DNA of 64,000 nt. Origin: an uncultured Prevotellaceae bacterium (lineage in GTDB: Bacteria > Bacteroidota > Bacteroidia > Bacteroidales > Bacteroidaceae). Shown piece by piece: positions 7,882 to 16,723 of this stretch (its first letter is position 1; each line of letters starts with the position of its first letter). Where the stretch lies: the NCBI GenBank assembly GCA_902794405.1, contig CADBHI010000001.1, forward strand, positions 1 to 64,000. The letters are read 5' to 3'. The translations under genes were made by a program, and so were the position numbers. Below the pieces are notes generated by a model that saw only the letters and a program-made list of their open reading frames with translations, did not search any database and was not told the DNA's origin.

Positions 7882-9270
7882 ATGACACTTATCAAATCCA
7901 TTTCAGGTATCCGCGGCACTATCGGCGGACACACGGGTGACACATTGAACCCGTTAGACATTGTCAAGTTCACAACAGCATACGCTACGTTTATCAAGGG
8001 CAAGAAGATTGTCGTAGGCCGCGACGGCCGCATCTCAGGCCCTATGGTGCGTGACGTGGTTTGCGGCACCCTTGTTGGCATGGGCTACGAGGTTATCGAT
8101 ATTGGCCTGGCCACCACGCCTACCACCGAGCTGGCCGTTCGCTGGCACGAGGCCGACGGTGGCATTATCATTACTGCCTCGCACAATCCCACACAATGGA
8201 ATGCCCTGAAGCTGCTCAACCGCGATGGTGAGTTTCTGACGGCTGCCGATGGTGCTGAGGTATTGAGAATCGCCGAGGCCGAGGACTTCGACTATGCTCC
8301 CGTCGAGAAGCTGGGTCGTGTCGTGATGGACGACACCATGAACCAGCGTCATGTGCAGTCGGTTCTTGACCTGCGTCTGGCCGATGTCGAGGCTATCAAG
8401 AAGCGTAAGTTCCGCGTCTGCGCCGATACCATCAACAGCGTTGGCGGTATCATCCTGCCCCAACTCTTCGAGGCGCTTGGCGTTGACTATGAGATACTCA
8501 ATGGCGACTGCACAGGTCAGTTTGCCCATAACCCCGAACCCTTGGAGAAGAACCTGCAGGGCATCATGGACAAGATGCGCCAGGGCGGTTTCGACCTCGG
8601 CATCGTGGTTGATCCTGATGTAGACCGTCTGGCCTTCATCTGCGAGGACGGCCGCATGTTTGGCGAAGAGTACACACTTGTCTCTGTGGCCGACTACGTA
8701 TTGGGAGCCCCCTCGGGGGCCGTAGGGGGGGCTTATACTGTCTCGAATCTGTCCAGCACCCGTGCCCTGCGCGACGTTACCGAGCGTCATGGTGGACATT
8801 ATACAGCAGCTGCTGTTGGCGAGGTCAACGTTACCACAAAGATGAAGGAAGTTGGTGCTGTGATTGGCGGCGAAGGCAACGGCGGCGTCATCTATCCTGA
8901 GAGCCACTATGGTCGTGATGCCCTCGTGGGCATTGCCCTCTTCCTCTCGTCATTGGCACAGAAGGGTTGTACGGCTTCCGAGCTGCGCAAGACCTTCCCC
9001 GACTACCAGATAGCCAAGAACCGTATCGACCTCACCCCTGAGACCGATGTCGACGCCATCCTTGTCAAGGTGAAGGAGATGTTTGCCCAGGATCCCGAGG
9101 CTGTAGTCAACGATATCGATGGTGTGAAGATTGACTTCCCCACTCGTTGGGTACACTTGCGTAAGTCGAATACCGAACCTATCATCCGTGTATATAGTGA
9201 GGCACAGACGATGGAGGAGGCCGACGAAATCGGCAAGCGCCTCATGCAAGTGGTTTACGACATGCAATAA
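7882..9270 (+). CDS. glmM: Phosphoglucosamine mutase
   Basis: 462 residues of the alpha-D-phosphohexomutase superfamily. The protein converts glucosamine-6-phosphate to glucosamine-1-phosphate for UDP-GlcNAc, peptidoglycan and lipid A synthesis in the cytoplasm. TASHNP carries the phosphorylated serine at position 100, DPDVDRLA is the metal loop, GGEGNGG the sugar-binding loop, and RKSNTEPIIR the phosphate-binding loop near the C-terminus. SGIRGTIGG at the N-terminus fits the Bacteroidetes GlmM form. Near residue 276 a short palindromic insertion (bases 8706-8733, giving APSGAVGGA) interrupts the strand before TVSNLSST. It keeps the frame and falls in a surface loop. GlcN-1-P is also the expected precursor for the GDP-sugar route to legionaminic acid encoded later in the window. 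Confidence 0.93.
   Translation: MTLIKSISGIRGTIGGHTGDTLNPLDIVKFTTAYATFIKGKKIVVGRDGRISGPMVRDVVCGTLVGMGYEVIDIGLATTPTTELAVRWHEADGGIIITASHNPTQWNALKLLNRDGEFLTAADGAEVLRIAEAEDFDYAPVEKLGRVVMDDTMNQRHVQSVLDLRLADVEAIKKRKFRVCADTINSVGGIILPQLFEALGVDYEILNGDCTGQFAHNPEPLEKNLQGIMDKMRQGGFDLGIVVDPDVDRLAFICEDGRMFGEEYTLVSVADYVLGAPSGAVGGAYTVSNLSSTRALRDVTERHGGHYTAAAVGEVNVTTKMKEVGAVIGGEGNGGVIYPESHYGRDALVGIALFLSSLAQKGCTASELRKTFPDYQIAKNRIDLTPETDVDAILVKVKEMFAQDPEAVVNDIDGVKIDFPTRWVHLRKSNTEPIIRVYSEAQTMEEADEIGKRLMQVVYDMQ
8706..8733. repeat. C/G-rich palindromic element inside glmM
   Basis: Arms AGCCCCCT (8706-8713) and AGGGGGGGCT (8724-8733) flank a short centre. The outer ends resemble those of the larger element in the GH43 gene at 21687. 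It is in frame and adds a few Gly/Ala/Pro residues. Confidence 0.7.
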
Positions 9271-9284
9271 GCTGAACGCAACAG

Positions 9285-10517
9285 CTAATCCATTAATGCG
9301 GCATCAGGGGGCAACGGGTGTTTCACGTCCTCCTTGATGCCGAGTTTTTTCATCTCATTCGCCTTCTGAAGGATTCCCCTGGTGCCGTCAACCGATTTCT
9401 GCATGTCAGAGAAGTCCGTTGACAATTGTTCAATGTCGCGCCCCATCTTGGCCGCACGTTCGGCAAACAGTCCGACACGTGATACCAATTGCTCTGCCAG
9501 CCCCACGATCTTCTTCTGGTTCTCCGTCTGGTTATGCTGTCGCCAGGCTATCTGTATCATGCGCAGAATGGCAAACAGGTTCTGGGTGCTCGATATAAAC
9601 ACCTTCTTATCAAAGGCCTCTGTCCACAACTTGGGGTCACGTGCCAAAGCCACCTGCAAAGCTGCCTCGTTGGGCACGTACATAATAACGAAGTCGATGG
9701 CTTTGCGAGGGGCCTGAATGTAGCGGCTATAGTCTTTCTGCGCCAACTCCTTCACGTGGGAACGAAGGCTCTGGACGTGGCGGTCGAGCATCTGCAGACG
9801 TACGGCTTCTGCCGTCTCGTTCACATAGTCATAGTAGGCTTTGATGCTGACCTTGGCGTCAATCACGACATCCTGTTGCCCAGGATAGTGCAGCACCACG
9901 TCAGGACGCATCGCCCGCCCAGTGTCCTCATTGCGTACCAGCAGCCCGTCACCGTCGGTCAGCGTGTCCTGGATGTCATAGTCCAAGCCACGCTGGAAGC
10001 CCTGCGAGTCAAGCAGTTCCTGCAGCACCAGCTCCCCCCAGTCGCCGGCCTGTTTCGAGTCGCCGCGCAACGCATTGGTCAGACGGGTGGCCGTACGGTC
10101 CATCCTTTCGGCCTGCTCACCAACCTGCCGCAGCCGTTCTGCCAGCGAGGCGGTCGTCTTGGCGGCTTCACGGTCGCTCTCGGCAATGGCTTTCTGCAGT
10201 TCGGCAAAGCTGTCGCCAATGGGCTTGGTAATATGCTCCATTGCCTCTCGGTTCTGGGTCTTCAGCTGGTCGCTGGTCTTGTCGAGCACTCGTACCGCTA
10301 AGTTCTGGAACTGCTCTCGCACGACGTTCAGCTGTTCCTGGAACTGCTCTTGTCGCAGCCGGTTCTCGCTCTCGTTCTGTTCTTTCTGCATTTTCAGCGC
10401 GTTGGCCGTCACCTCGGCTTGCACATGGAGGGCGGTGTAGCGGCGGTTGGCTATGAGATAGGCCACGAGTACGCCTATGACAGCACCTATGACGAATGAA
10501 AGTATGATTGTTCCCAT
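9285..10517 (-). CDS. rmuC: DNA recombination protein RmuC
   Basis: 410 residues: an N-terminal membrane anchor (IILSFVIGAVIGVLVAYLIA), a long coiled coil from about residue 30 to 150 rich in Glu, Gln and Arg, then the RmuC nuclease-like domain. GDWGE, RPDVVLHYPGQQDVVIDAK and DFVIMYVPNEAAL are characteristic of this domain, whose fold is related to restriction endonucleases. RmuC proteins limit inversions at short inverted repeats in E. coli, which is suggestive in this palindrome-rich genome. The gene converges on glmM with only 14 bp between them. The next minus-strand gene upstream ends 6 bp before its start, so co-transcription with the DUF4249/TonB pair is possible. Confidence 0.92.
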   Translation of the reverse strand: MGTIILSFVIGAVIGVLVAYLIANRRYTALHVQAEVTANALKMQKEQNESENRLRQEQFQEQLNVVREQFQNLAVRVLDKTSDQLKTQNREAMEHITKPIGDSFAELQKAIAESDREAAKTTASLAERLRQVGEQAERMDRTATRLTNALRGDSKQAGDWGELVLQELLDSQGFQRGLDYDIQDTLTDGDGLLVRNEDTGRAMRPDVVLHYPGQQDVVIDAKVSIKAYYDYVNETAEAVRLQMLDRHVQSLRSHVKELAQKDYSRYIQAPRKAIDFVIMYVPNEAALQVALARDPKLWTEAFDKKVFISSTQNLFAILRMIQIAWRQHNQTENQKKIVGLAEQLVSRVGLFAERAAKMGRDIEQLSTDFSDMQKSVDGTRGILQKANEMKKLGIKEDVKHPLPPDAALMD

Positions 10518-10523
10518 CTTATG

Positions 10524-11375
10524 TTACTCCCTGTTGATTTTCTTGTAGTATAACGTGTCGGAACGGGTGATGTTGCCTGCCACGAAGTAGCCCTGACAGC
10601 CGCCCTTGATGTTGCTGATGGGGTTGGCACCCATGCGCTGTCCTGTGCTTAGCGACTGGTAGTAGTCGAACGTCGGGCGGTCGATGGTCATCAGCTGGAA
10701 CGTGATGGTGTCGCCCTCGAAGAGCACACTCTTCAGGTTGTCCTCGTCGGGTTCGTCCTCGGAGACATCCATCATGCAATGTATGTCGCGGTAGATGCGT
10801 CCGTCCCTTGAACCGCGGTCATCGAAGACGTTCCATCGGTAGGGGTCGTTGCCCTGTTTCCTGCGGGCATCGGCGTTCACCGAGTGGCGTTCCATGCGGT
10901 ACCAGTAGAAGTTGCGCACGTCGGGCTCCGGGTCTGTGGCCCACATCGTGAAGGTCAGCAGATGGTTCTTCAATACTGGTTGCCACACAAACTGGGTCGA
11001 CACGATGGGAGCGGCAGGTGGCATCGTCGAGACCGCCTCATAGTGCTGGCCGTCGAGGGTCACCTGCAGGGTATAGGTATGGCCGGTCTCGCCTTTCCAT
11101 CCTGTCGGAGAACGGTAGTAGCCGTCACGAGCGTCGAACACCAGCTGTTCGCTGCGGTCAGGCGTGCTGATGGTAACGCTGGCACCCTGGATGCCTCGTG
11201 CATGGACAGAGTCCTCCATCGGGCGGCTGCGGGTCACCAGCACGTACATCTGCTCGTTGGTGACGCGGCCCTCGATGCAGACCACGGGGGCTACCTCGTG
11301 ATAGTCCATGTCTATCTCCTTCTGGCAGCCTGTGGCCAATGTCAGTATGGCGGCTATATAGGTCAGTTTCTTCAT
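10524..11375 (-). CDS. DUF4249 family lipoprotein
   Basis: 283 residues with a lipoprotein signal peptide (MKKLTYIAAILTLATGC, lipidated Cys17). The rest is a beta-rich domain with VCIEGRVTNE, VTISTPD and a C-terminal CQGYFVAGNI segment, which matches the Bacteroidetes DUF4249 family. These lipoproteins are regularly encoded directly after a TonB-dependent receptor and are thought to sit on the outer membrane as its partner. Here only 6 bp separate it from the receptor's stop codon, so the two are surely co-transcribed. The ligand is unknown, and I see nothing carbohydrate-specific in either protein. Confidence 0.85.
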   Translation of the reverse strand: MKKLTYIAAILTLATGCQKEIDMDYHEVAPVVCIEGRVTNEQMYVLVTRSRPMEDSVHARGIQGASVTISTPDRSEQLVFDARDGYYRSPTGWKGETGHTYTLQVTLDGQHYEAVSTMPPAAPIVSTQFVWQPVLKNHLLTFTMWATDPEPDVRNFYWYRMERHSVNADARRKQGNDPYRWNVFDDRGSRDGRIYRDIHCMMDVSEDEPDEDNLKSVLFEGDTITFQLMTIDRPTFDYYQSLSTGQRMGANPISNIKGGCQGYFVAGNITRSDTLYYKKINRE

Positions 11376-11381
11376 GGGCGC

Positions 11382-13454
11382 TTAGAATTTGATGGTGAAC
11401 GATACCGACGGGATGATGCCGAAGAGCGAGGTCTGTACGGCCTTGGTGCCCGACGGGCGCTCGTCGTCGTTCTCGAAGGTGATGACGTACGGGTTGTAGC
11501 GGTTGTAGGCGTTGTACAGCCCGAAGGCCCATTGCTGGGTGGTCTTCCCCACCTGGCGGCTGTAGGTGGCGCTCACGTCGAGCCGGTGGTAGGCCGGGGC
11601 GCGGTAGCCGTTGCGCTCGGCATAATAATAATAGGTGTGTCCGTCGACCTCGTACTTGGCCGATGGTGCCGTCAGGGCCTGCCCCGTGTTGTATCGCCAG
11701 ACGGCCGACAGTTCCCATCGCTTCGACAGCTGGTACATGCCGACGAGGGCAATGTCGTGGCGACGGTCGTTCGAGGCCGTGTACCAGTCACCGCCGTTGA
11801 TGCCTTCAATCTTGTTCTCCGACCACGCCAGCGTGTACGACAGCCAGCCCGTGAGCCGGCCCTCGTTCTTGTGGGCACACAGCTCCAGTCCGTAGGCTCG
11901 TCCCTTGCCGCCCAGCAGCAGCCGCTCAATCTCTATCTCGGAGTGAAACGACTTGCCGTCGCGATAGTCGTAGACGTTGTCGATGTTCTTGTAATACACC
12001 TCGGCCGAGAAGTCGTAGTCACCCGTGGGCGTGATGCCCGTCCAGCCCGCAGCCACCTGATCGGCACGCTCTGGACTCACGATGTTGCTGGTCATCGTGT
12101 AGCGGTCGAAGGGCATCGAGGCCGAACTGCCGCGAATGGCGTGAATGTCCTGCGACGTGCGGCTGTAGCCCACCTTCAGGCTGTGGCGGCGACTAAGTGC
12201 CCATTTCAGGCTGACGCGGGGCTCCACGTCGGTGTAGGTCTTCACGAACTCGCCGCTGCCGGGGGTCATGGTCTCCGTGATATTGCCCTGCCGGTCTATC
12301 TGGTAATAGGGTGAGCCGCCCAGCACCGTAAACAGGTGCAGGCGCAGTCCTGCAGAGAGGTCCAAACGGTTGCTCAGCTTCCACTCGTCGTTCACCCAGA
12401 GGCTATTCATCCAGGCATTGCGCTTCTCACGCTGGTGCAGGTAGTCGATGTCCCACTCCGCCGACTTCAACTGCGTGTAGTCGGTCTCAAAGCCGTAGTT
12501 CACGCGGTGGCGCTTCGTGGGTGTCCACACCTGCCGGTGGTTGAGCACCAGGTGACGGATATAGCCGGCCATCGCATAGTGGATGTTCATCATGTCGATA
12601 CCCACGTCGTTGCTGAAGTCCGTGTAGGCCAGCATCGTGTTGGCATACAGCCTGTCGCTGAACGTATGGAGCCAGTTGGCCGTAACCGTCGTGTTACCCC
12701 ACGTCATGTCCAGCAGCTCATCCAGCCCCATGTTGTCGCGCCCGCGGAAGAAGGTCAGGTTCAGGAAGTCCTGTGGCGACAGCCGGAAGTTCAGGCGCAC
12801 GTTCATGTCGTAGAAATTCATCGTGTTGTCCTTGTAGTCCTTGCTCGCCTTCAGGAACATATCCAGATACGAACGCCTGCCCGCAAAGAGAAACGATGAG
12901 CCATCCCGCCGAATGGGACCTTCGGCCATCACCTTGGCCGACAGCAGTCCCATCGTTCCGCTAAAGTGGTAGCGCTGCATGTCGCCGGAGCGGGTGTCGA
13001 TGTCGAATACCGACGACGTGCCGCCTCCTAACTGCGCCGGCACCAGTCCCTTATAGAGCGACGCATTGGCCAGCGCCTCGTCGTTGAAGGCCGAGAACAG
13101 CCCCATCAAGTGGCCCGCATTGTAGACCGTAGCCCCGTCCAGCAGCATCAGGTTCTGAGACGATGTGCCGCCGCGCACCTGGTAGCCGCCCGAGCCCTCG
13201 CCCTCGCTCTTCACGCCGGGCAGCAGCTGGATGCTCTTCACGATGTCGCGCTCACCTAACAAGGCAGGCACCTTTGCCAGCGTGGCCACCTCCACTTTCT
13301 CAACGCCTATCTGCACCTCGCTGATGCGCTTCTCAGCCGAGCGCGACGTGACAGTCACCTCGCGCAAGGTATCCTCGCGACTGACATCCTCGGTCTGGGC
13401 CACAGCCGTTATCGGGATAAAAAGAGCCAACAGAAGAAGCTGTTTTTGCATCAT
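11382..13454 (-). CDS. TonB-dependent outer membrane receptor
   Basis: 690 residues. A signal peptide (LLLLALFIPITAVAQ) is followed by the plug domain: EVTVTSRSAEKRISEV is the TonB-box-like start, then LLPGVKSEGEGSGGYQVRGG and NLMLLDGATVYN. From about residue 200 on there is a 22-strand barrel pattern ending in the aromatic C-terminus VSFTIKF. The protein lacks the N-terminal carboxypeptidase-like extension of SusC transporters, so it is a short receptor of the type paired with DUF4249 proteins rather than a glycan SusC. It would import an unidentified ligand across the outer membrane. A -7 box at 13460-13467 nearly abuts the first of two adjacent start codons (13454 and 13451), so the transcript should be close to leaderless. 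Confidence 0.9.
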   Translation of the reverse strand: MMQKQLLLLALFIPITAVAQTEDVSREDTLREVTVTSRSAEKRISEVQIGVEKVEVATLAKVPALLGERDIVKSIQLLPGVKSEGEGSGGYQVRGGTSSQNLMLLDGATVYNAGHLMGLFSAFNDEALANASLYKGLVPAQLGGGTSSVFDIDTRSGDMQRYHFSGTMGLLSAKVMAEGPIRRDGSSFLFAGRRSYLDMFLKASKDYKDNTMNFYDMNVRLNFRLSPQDFLNLTFFRGRDNMGLDELLDMTWGNTTVTANWLHTFSDRLYANTMLAYTDFSNDVGIDMMNIHYAMAGYIRHLVLNHRQVWTPTKRHRVNYGFETDYTQLKSAEWDIDYLHQREKRNAWMNSLWVNDEWKLSNRLDLSAGLRLHLFTVLGGSPYYQIDRQGNITETMTPGSGEFVKTYTDVEPRVSLKWALSRRHSLKVGYSRTSQDIHAIRGSSASMPFDRYTMTSNIVSPERADQVAAGWTGITPTGDYDFSAEVYYKNIDNVYDYRDGKSFHSEIEIERLLLGGKGRAYGLELCAHKNEGRLTGWLSYTLAWSENKIEGINGGDWYTASNDRRHDIALVGMYQLSKRWELSAVWRYNTGQALTAPSAKYEVDGHTYYYYAERNGYRAPAYHRLDVSATYSRQVGKTTQQWAFGLYNAYNRYNPYVITFENDDERPSGTKAVQTSLFGIIPSVSFTIKF

Positions 13455-13459
13455 GGGTG

Positions 13460-13467
13460 CAAAGTTA
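13460..13467 (-). promoter_or_regulatory. -7 box TAACTTTG for the TonB receptor
   Basis: On the minus strand the box ends 5 bases before the start codon at 13454, so initiation is expected at or beside the ATG. Confidence 0.6.
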
Positions 13468-13513
13468 CGAATATTTTTTCACTCATCACGCTTCCCGTTT
13501 CACTTTTTTTTCG

Positions 13514-13521
13514 TACCTTTG
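13514..13521 (+). promoter_or_regulatory. -7 box TACCTTTG for cobU
   Basis: The box ends 7 bases before the cobU ATG at 13529, predicting a leaderless cobUTS transcript. This leaves no room for an upstream cobalamin riboswitch. Confidence 0.65.
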
Positions 13522-13528
13522 CACAGCT

Positions 13529-14035
13529 ATGAAGAAAATCATACTCATAACGGGTGGACAGCGCTCTGGCAAAAGCCGGGAAGCGGAACGGATGGCACTC
13601 TCACTAACCGACCGTCCTGTCTATTTAGCGACGGCTCACGTTTGGGACGAAGAGTTTCAGGAACGTGTACGCAAGCATCAGGAACGTCGTGGTCCACAGT
13701 GGACCAACATCGAGGAAGAACGCTGGCTGAGCCGTCACGATGTGACAGGTCGCGTAGTCGTGATTGACTGTGTGACGCTGTGGCTCACGAACTTCTTCTT
13801 CGATACGCAGGATGTTGATGCCACGTTAGACACGGCCAAGACCGAATTCGACCGTCTGACACAGCAGGATGCCACCTTCATCTTCGTCACTAATGAGATA
13901 GGCTCAGGGGGTGTCAGCGACAATGCCGTACAGCGTCGCTTCACGGACCTTGAGGGATGGATGAACCAGTATATTGCCGAACAGGCCGATGAGGTGATAC
14001 TCATGGTGAGCGGCATTGCAGTCAAGATAAAATGA
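13529..14035 (+). CDS. cobU: Adenosylcobinamide kinase / guanylyltransferase
   Basis: 168 residues, typical for CobU/CobP. The P-loop GGQRSGKS at residues 9-16 binds nucleotide, followed by VYLATAHVWDEEF and RVRKHQERRGPQW, which carries the His that is guanylylated. VTNEIGSGGV matches the conserved C-terminal block. The enzyme phosphorylates adenosylcobinamide and attaches GMP, preparing the nucleotide-loop assembly of cobalamin in the cytoplasm. I used the ATG at 13529 because the conserved KKIILITGGQRSGKS starts there and the -7 box is just upstream. The 3' end overlaps cobT by 4 bp (ATGA), indicating translational coupling in a cobU-cobT-cobS operon. Confidence 0.93.
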   Translation: MKKIILITGGQRSGKSREAERMALSLTDRPVYLATAHVWDEEFQERVRKHQERRGPQWTNIEEERWLSRHDVTGRVVVIDCVTLWLTNFFFDTQDVDATLDTAKTEFDRLTQQDATFIFVTNEIGSGGVSDNAVQRRFTDLEGWMNQYIAEQADEVILMVSGIAVKIK

Positions 14036-15066
14036 GAACGTTTGACATTCAACCAGTAGACCGCAGGATGGTTCCTGCCGTACAACAGAAGATCGACAAC
14101 CTGAACAAGCCCAAGGGCTCATTAGGGCGTTTGGAAGAACTGGCTATGCAGCTCTGCCTTGTCCAGCAAACGCTGTCGCCTAAGCTCTCTCGCCCATGCC
14201 ACCTGCTGCTTGGCGGCGATCATGGCATTGAGCGCGAAGGTGTCAGCGTGTCGCCTCGTGAGGTAACGTGGCAGCAGATGGTGAACTTCACGCATGGTGG
14301 TGGCGGCGTCAACATGTTCTGCCGTCAGCATGGATTCAAGCTGCACATCGTTGATGTGGGTGTCGACTACGACCTGAGCAGCGTGCCTGGCATCATCCAT
14401 CAGAAGATAGCCCGAGGTACACGCAACTTCCGCTATGAGGCTGCCATGAACGACGATGAGTTCAACCGTACGCTGGAAGTGGGCGTCAGTCTGGTGGACA
14501 ACTGCTACAGCGAGGGATGCAACGTGGTAAGCATCGGCGAGATGGGTATTGCCAATACCTCGCCCTCCAGCATTTGGATGCACCGTTTCTGCCACATTCC
14601 CCTGCAAGAGTGCATTGGGGCTGGCGCAGGACTCGACAACGCTGGCATCCGACATAAGTACGAAATACTGAGCGAGGCTGATGCCAACTGCCCAGCCACC
14701 AGCATTGCTGACGTGATTCGATACTTCGGGGGCTTCGAGATGGTGGCAGCCATCGGAGCTATGTTACGGGCGGCAGAGCTACACCTTATTATATTAATAG
14801 ACGGGTTCATCATGACAGCCTGTGCATTAGCAGCAACCCAACTTTATCCTGCCGCCCAAGACTATATGATATTTACCCATTGTGGCGACGAGAGTGGACA
14901 TCGTCGGATGCTCGACAGCATGGGGGCAAAGGCGCTGCTAAGCTTAGGCCTGCGACTGGGTGAGGGAACTGGTGCGCTCTGCGCCTTCCCCATCGTAGAC
15001 TCTGCCTGCCGGATGATTAACGAAATGAACAACTTCAAAGATGCAGAAATCACTAAGTATTTTTAA
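14032..15066 (+). CDS. cobT: Nicotinate-nucleotide:dimethylbenzimidazole phosphoribosyltransferase
   Basis: 344 residues, standard length for CobT. LNKPKGSLGRLEELA is the conserved N-terminal signature, HGGGGVNMF and GEMGIANTS are core substrate-binding segments, and RLGEGTGA places the expected catalytic Glu at 311. It activates the lower-ligand base to its alpha-ribotide, which CobS joins to GDP-cobinamide. It starts within the last codons of cobU (ATGA overlap) and runs 26 bp into cobS, so the three genes are one operon. Lower-ligand choice (benzimidazole or adenine type) cannot be read from this sequence. Confidence 0.94.
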   Translation: MRTFDIQPVDRRMVPAVQQKIDNLNKPKGSLGRLEELAMQLCLVQQTLSPKLSRPCHLLLGGDHGIEREGVSVSPREVTWQQMVNFTHGGGGVNMFCRQHGFKLHIVDVGVDYDLSSVPGIIHQKIARGTRNFRYEAAMNDDEFNRTLEVGVSLVDNCYSEGCNVVSIGEMGIANTSPSSIWMHRFCHIPLQECIGAGAGLDNAGIRHKYEILSEADANCPATSIADVIRYFGGFEMVAAIGAMLRAAELHLIILIDGFIMTACALAATQLYPAAQDYMIFTHCGDESGHRRMLDSMGAKALLSLGLRLGEGTGALCAFPIVDSACRMINEMNNFKDAEITKYF

Positions 15067-15844
15067 GTGGTACGACAACCTCTGGGCAGCGTTCATCTTC
15101 TTCACACGTCTGCCCTTTTGGCGACTCCACCAGCCACCTCAGTCATCCTATGCTGCCGTCGTGGAATGGTGGCCATTGACAGGTTGGCTCACAGCCGGCA
15201 TGATGGCCGCTACGCTATATTTCGGCAGCATGGTACTGCCCTACCCCATTGCCCTGCTGCTGGCTATTGTTGTCCGACTACTGACAACGGGTGCCCTGCA
15301 TGAAGATGGGCTGGCCGACTTCTTCGACGGCTTTGGCGGAGGGGGCAGCGACAGGGAGCGCATCCTCACCATCATGAAGGATTCCCATATCGGCACCTAC
15401 GGCGTTATTGCCCTCATAGCCTACTTCTCGCTGCTCTTCACAGCATTGTTGACACTACCCCAGGACATGGCGCCACTAACCATCTTGGCTGCCGATCCCT
15501 TCTCCAAGATGGTGACATCGCAACTCATCCTGATGATGCCCTACGCCCGCACTGCCGACACCGCCAAGAACCGTACCGTCTACCGACGTCCCTCTGTGAA
15601 AGCCGGCATCCTGCTGACCTTTCAGGGACTGTTGCCGCTGGCAGGGTTCATCTGGCTGACATACGACCATATAGAGTGGACAACCCTGATTTTCGTACCC
15701 TGCCTCGTGATGTATTTCCTATACCGTTTAATCTGGGGACGCCTGCGTGGCTATACTGGTGACTGCTGTGGAGCGGTCTGCCTGCTGGTGGAACTGTCGT
15801 TCTATCTGAGCCTACTGGTACAATGGTCAGCGCAGGAACCGTAG
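15041..15844 (+). CDS. cobS: Adenosylcobinamide-GDP ribazoletransferase (cobalamin synthase)
   Basis: 267 residues, a polytopic inner-membrane protein with six to seven hydrophobic segments. HEDGLADFFDGFGGG (from residue 87) is the metal-binding aspartate motif of CobS, and YTGDCCGA near the C-terminus is the second conserved block. The enzyme condenses adenosylcobinamide-GDP with alpha-ribazole (phosphate) to give adenosylcobalamin (phosphate). No cobC phosphatase gene follows here. The gene overlaps cobT by 26 bp and its 3' end overlaps the converging cbiB by 18 bp. Its terminator hairpin therefore lies inside the cbiB coding sequence (15872-15901). Confidence 0.93.
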   Translation: MQKSLSIFKWYDNLWAAFIFFTRLPFWRLHQPPQSSYAAVVEWWPLTGWLTAGMMAATLYFGSMVLPYPIALLLAIVVRLLTTGALHEDGLADFFDGFGGGGSDRERILTIMKDSHIGTYGVIALIAYFSLLFTALLTLPQDMAPLTILAADPFSKMVTSQLILMMPYARTADTAKNRTVYRRPSVKAGILLTFQGLLPLAGFIWLTYDHIEWTTLIFVPCLVMYFLYRLIWGRLRGYTGDCCGAVCLLVELSFYLSLLVQWSAQEP

Positions 15845-16723
15845 GGCGGTCAGCGCTACCATCAAAACCTCAGCCGTACGATTCACCCGTACGGCTTTTT
15901 TCATGTCATCAGTCGTCAGCTGGCGGTCGTTCTCACCAATGAAGGGCTTATCGAAGAGCTCGCCGAAATAGTAGTGAGGACCGCCAAACCGGCAATCCAG
16001 AATACTGGCCAAAGCTGCTTCCGGATAACCGCTGTTGGGAGAAGCATGGTTTCGACCGTTACGCCATACGAACTTCAGGAGTTGCGGTTTCCCTACTGCC
16101 ATCACCATCAGTACTGCCGTCAGTCGGGCAGGAATAAAATTGGCAACATCGTCAATATGGGCCGCCCAGCATCCGAACTCACGATAGCGTTCCGTACGAT
16201 AGCCAATCATTGAATCGAGCGTGTTCACCATCTTATAGGCTAACATACCCGGCACACCAAGCAGAGCCAGCCAGAAGAGGGGGGCTATCACACCGTCGCT
16301 CAGGTTCTCGGCCAACGTCTCAAGGGCTGCTGTACGCACTTCCTGTGCCGAGAGCTCACTGGTATCGCGTCCGACGATACGGGCCACCTGCTGACGACCC
16401 TCGTCCAACGAACGGTCTACAGCAAGGAATACCTGCCGCACTTCGCGAATCAGCGTGGTACCCGCCAAACAATAAAAGACAACCAGGAAATTCAGGAATG
16501 AAAGATAGACATCAATCAGCAGTCCAATGGCGAATGTTGCAGCAATCAGGCCCACAGCGGTCAAGGCTCCCTTCAGCCTACGATGGTTTCCACCATTCAG
16601 ACGATGCTCAAAGAAAGCAATCGCCTTGCCAAACCACACGATAGGATGAGGCCATCGCGCCGGGTCGCCCAAAATCAGGTCGAGCACCCAGCCTGTGAAC
16701 AAGGCAATCAGGTTAGTCATCAC
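15827..16723 (-). CDS. cbiB: Adenosylcobinamide-phosphate synthase (CbiB/CobD)
   Basis: 298 residues, a membrane protein with about five hydrophobic segments. The conserved N-terminus reads WVLDLILGDPARWPHPIVWFG. DGVIAPLFW and the later HASPNSGYPEAA are family signatures. The enzyme attaches aminopropanol (phosphate) to adenosylcobyric acid. It overlaps the end of cobQ by 11 bp on the same strand, so cobQ and cbiB form a two-gene unit opposed to cobUTS. The two converging units share the overlap at 15827-15844. Length and motifs are standard. Confidence 0.93.
   Translation of the reverse strand: MMTNLIALFTGWVLDLILGDPARWPHPIVWFGKAIAFFEHRLNGGNHRRLKGALTAVGLIAATFAIGLLIDVYLSFLNFLVVFYCLAGTTLIREVRQVFLAVDRSLDEGRQQVARIVGRDTSELSAQEVRTAALETLAENLSDGVIAPLFWLALLGVPGMLAYKMVNTLDSMIGYRTERYREFGCWAAHIDDVANFIPARLTAVLMVMAVGKPQLLKFVWRNGRNHASPNSGYPEAALASILDCRFGGPHYYFGELFDKPFIGENDRQLTTDDMKKAVRVNRTAEVLMVALTALRFLR
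15872..15901 (+). terminator. Intrinsic terminator of cobUTS, inside cbiB
   Basis: Perfect 9-bp arms AGCCGTACG (15872-15880) and CGTACGGCT (15888-15896) with a 7-base loop, followed by a run of T on the plus strand. It lies 27 bases after the cobS stop and within the C-terminal codons of cbiB on the other strand. Confidence 0.8.

Noticed and set aside
10884..12314. A 476-codon plus-strand frame across the TonB receptor and DUF4249 genes
   Set aside because: It spans two convincing minus-strand genes, with Val/His/Arg-biased composition and no domain.
13440..13530. Cobalamin riboswitch upstream of cobU or the TonB receptor
   Set aside because: The intergenic region is about 75 bp, is filled by two back-to-back promoters, and lacks a B12-box-like sequence.
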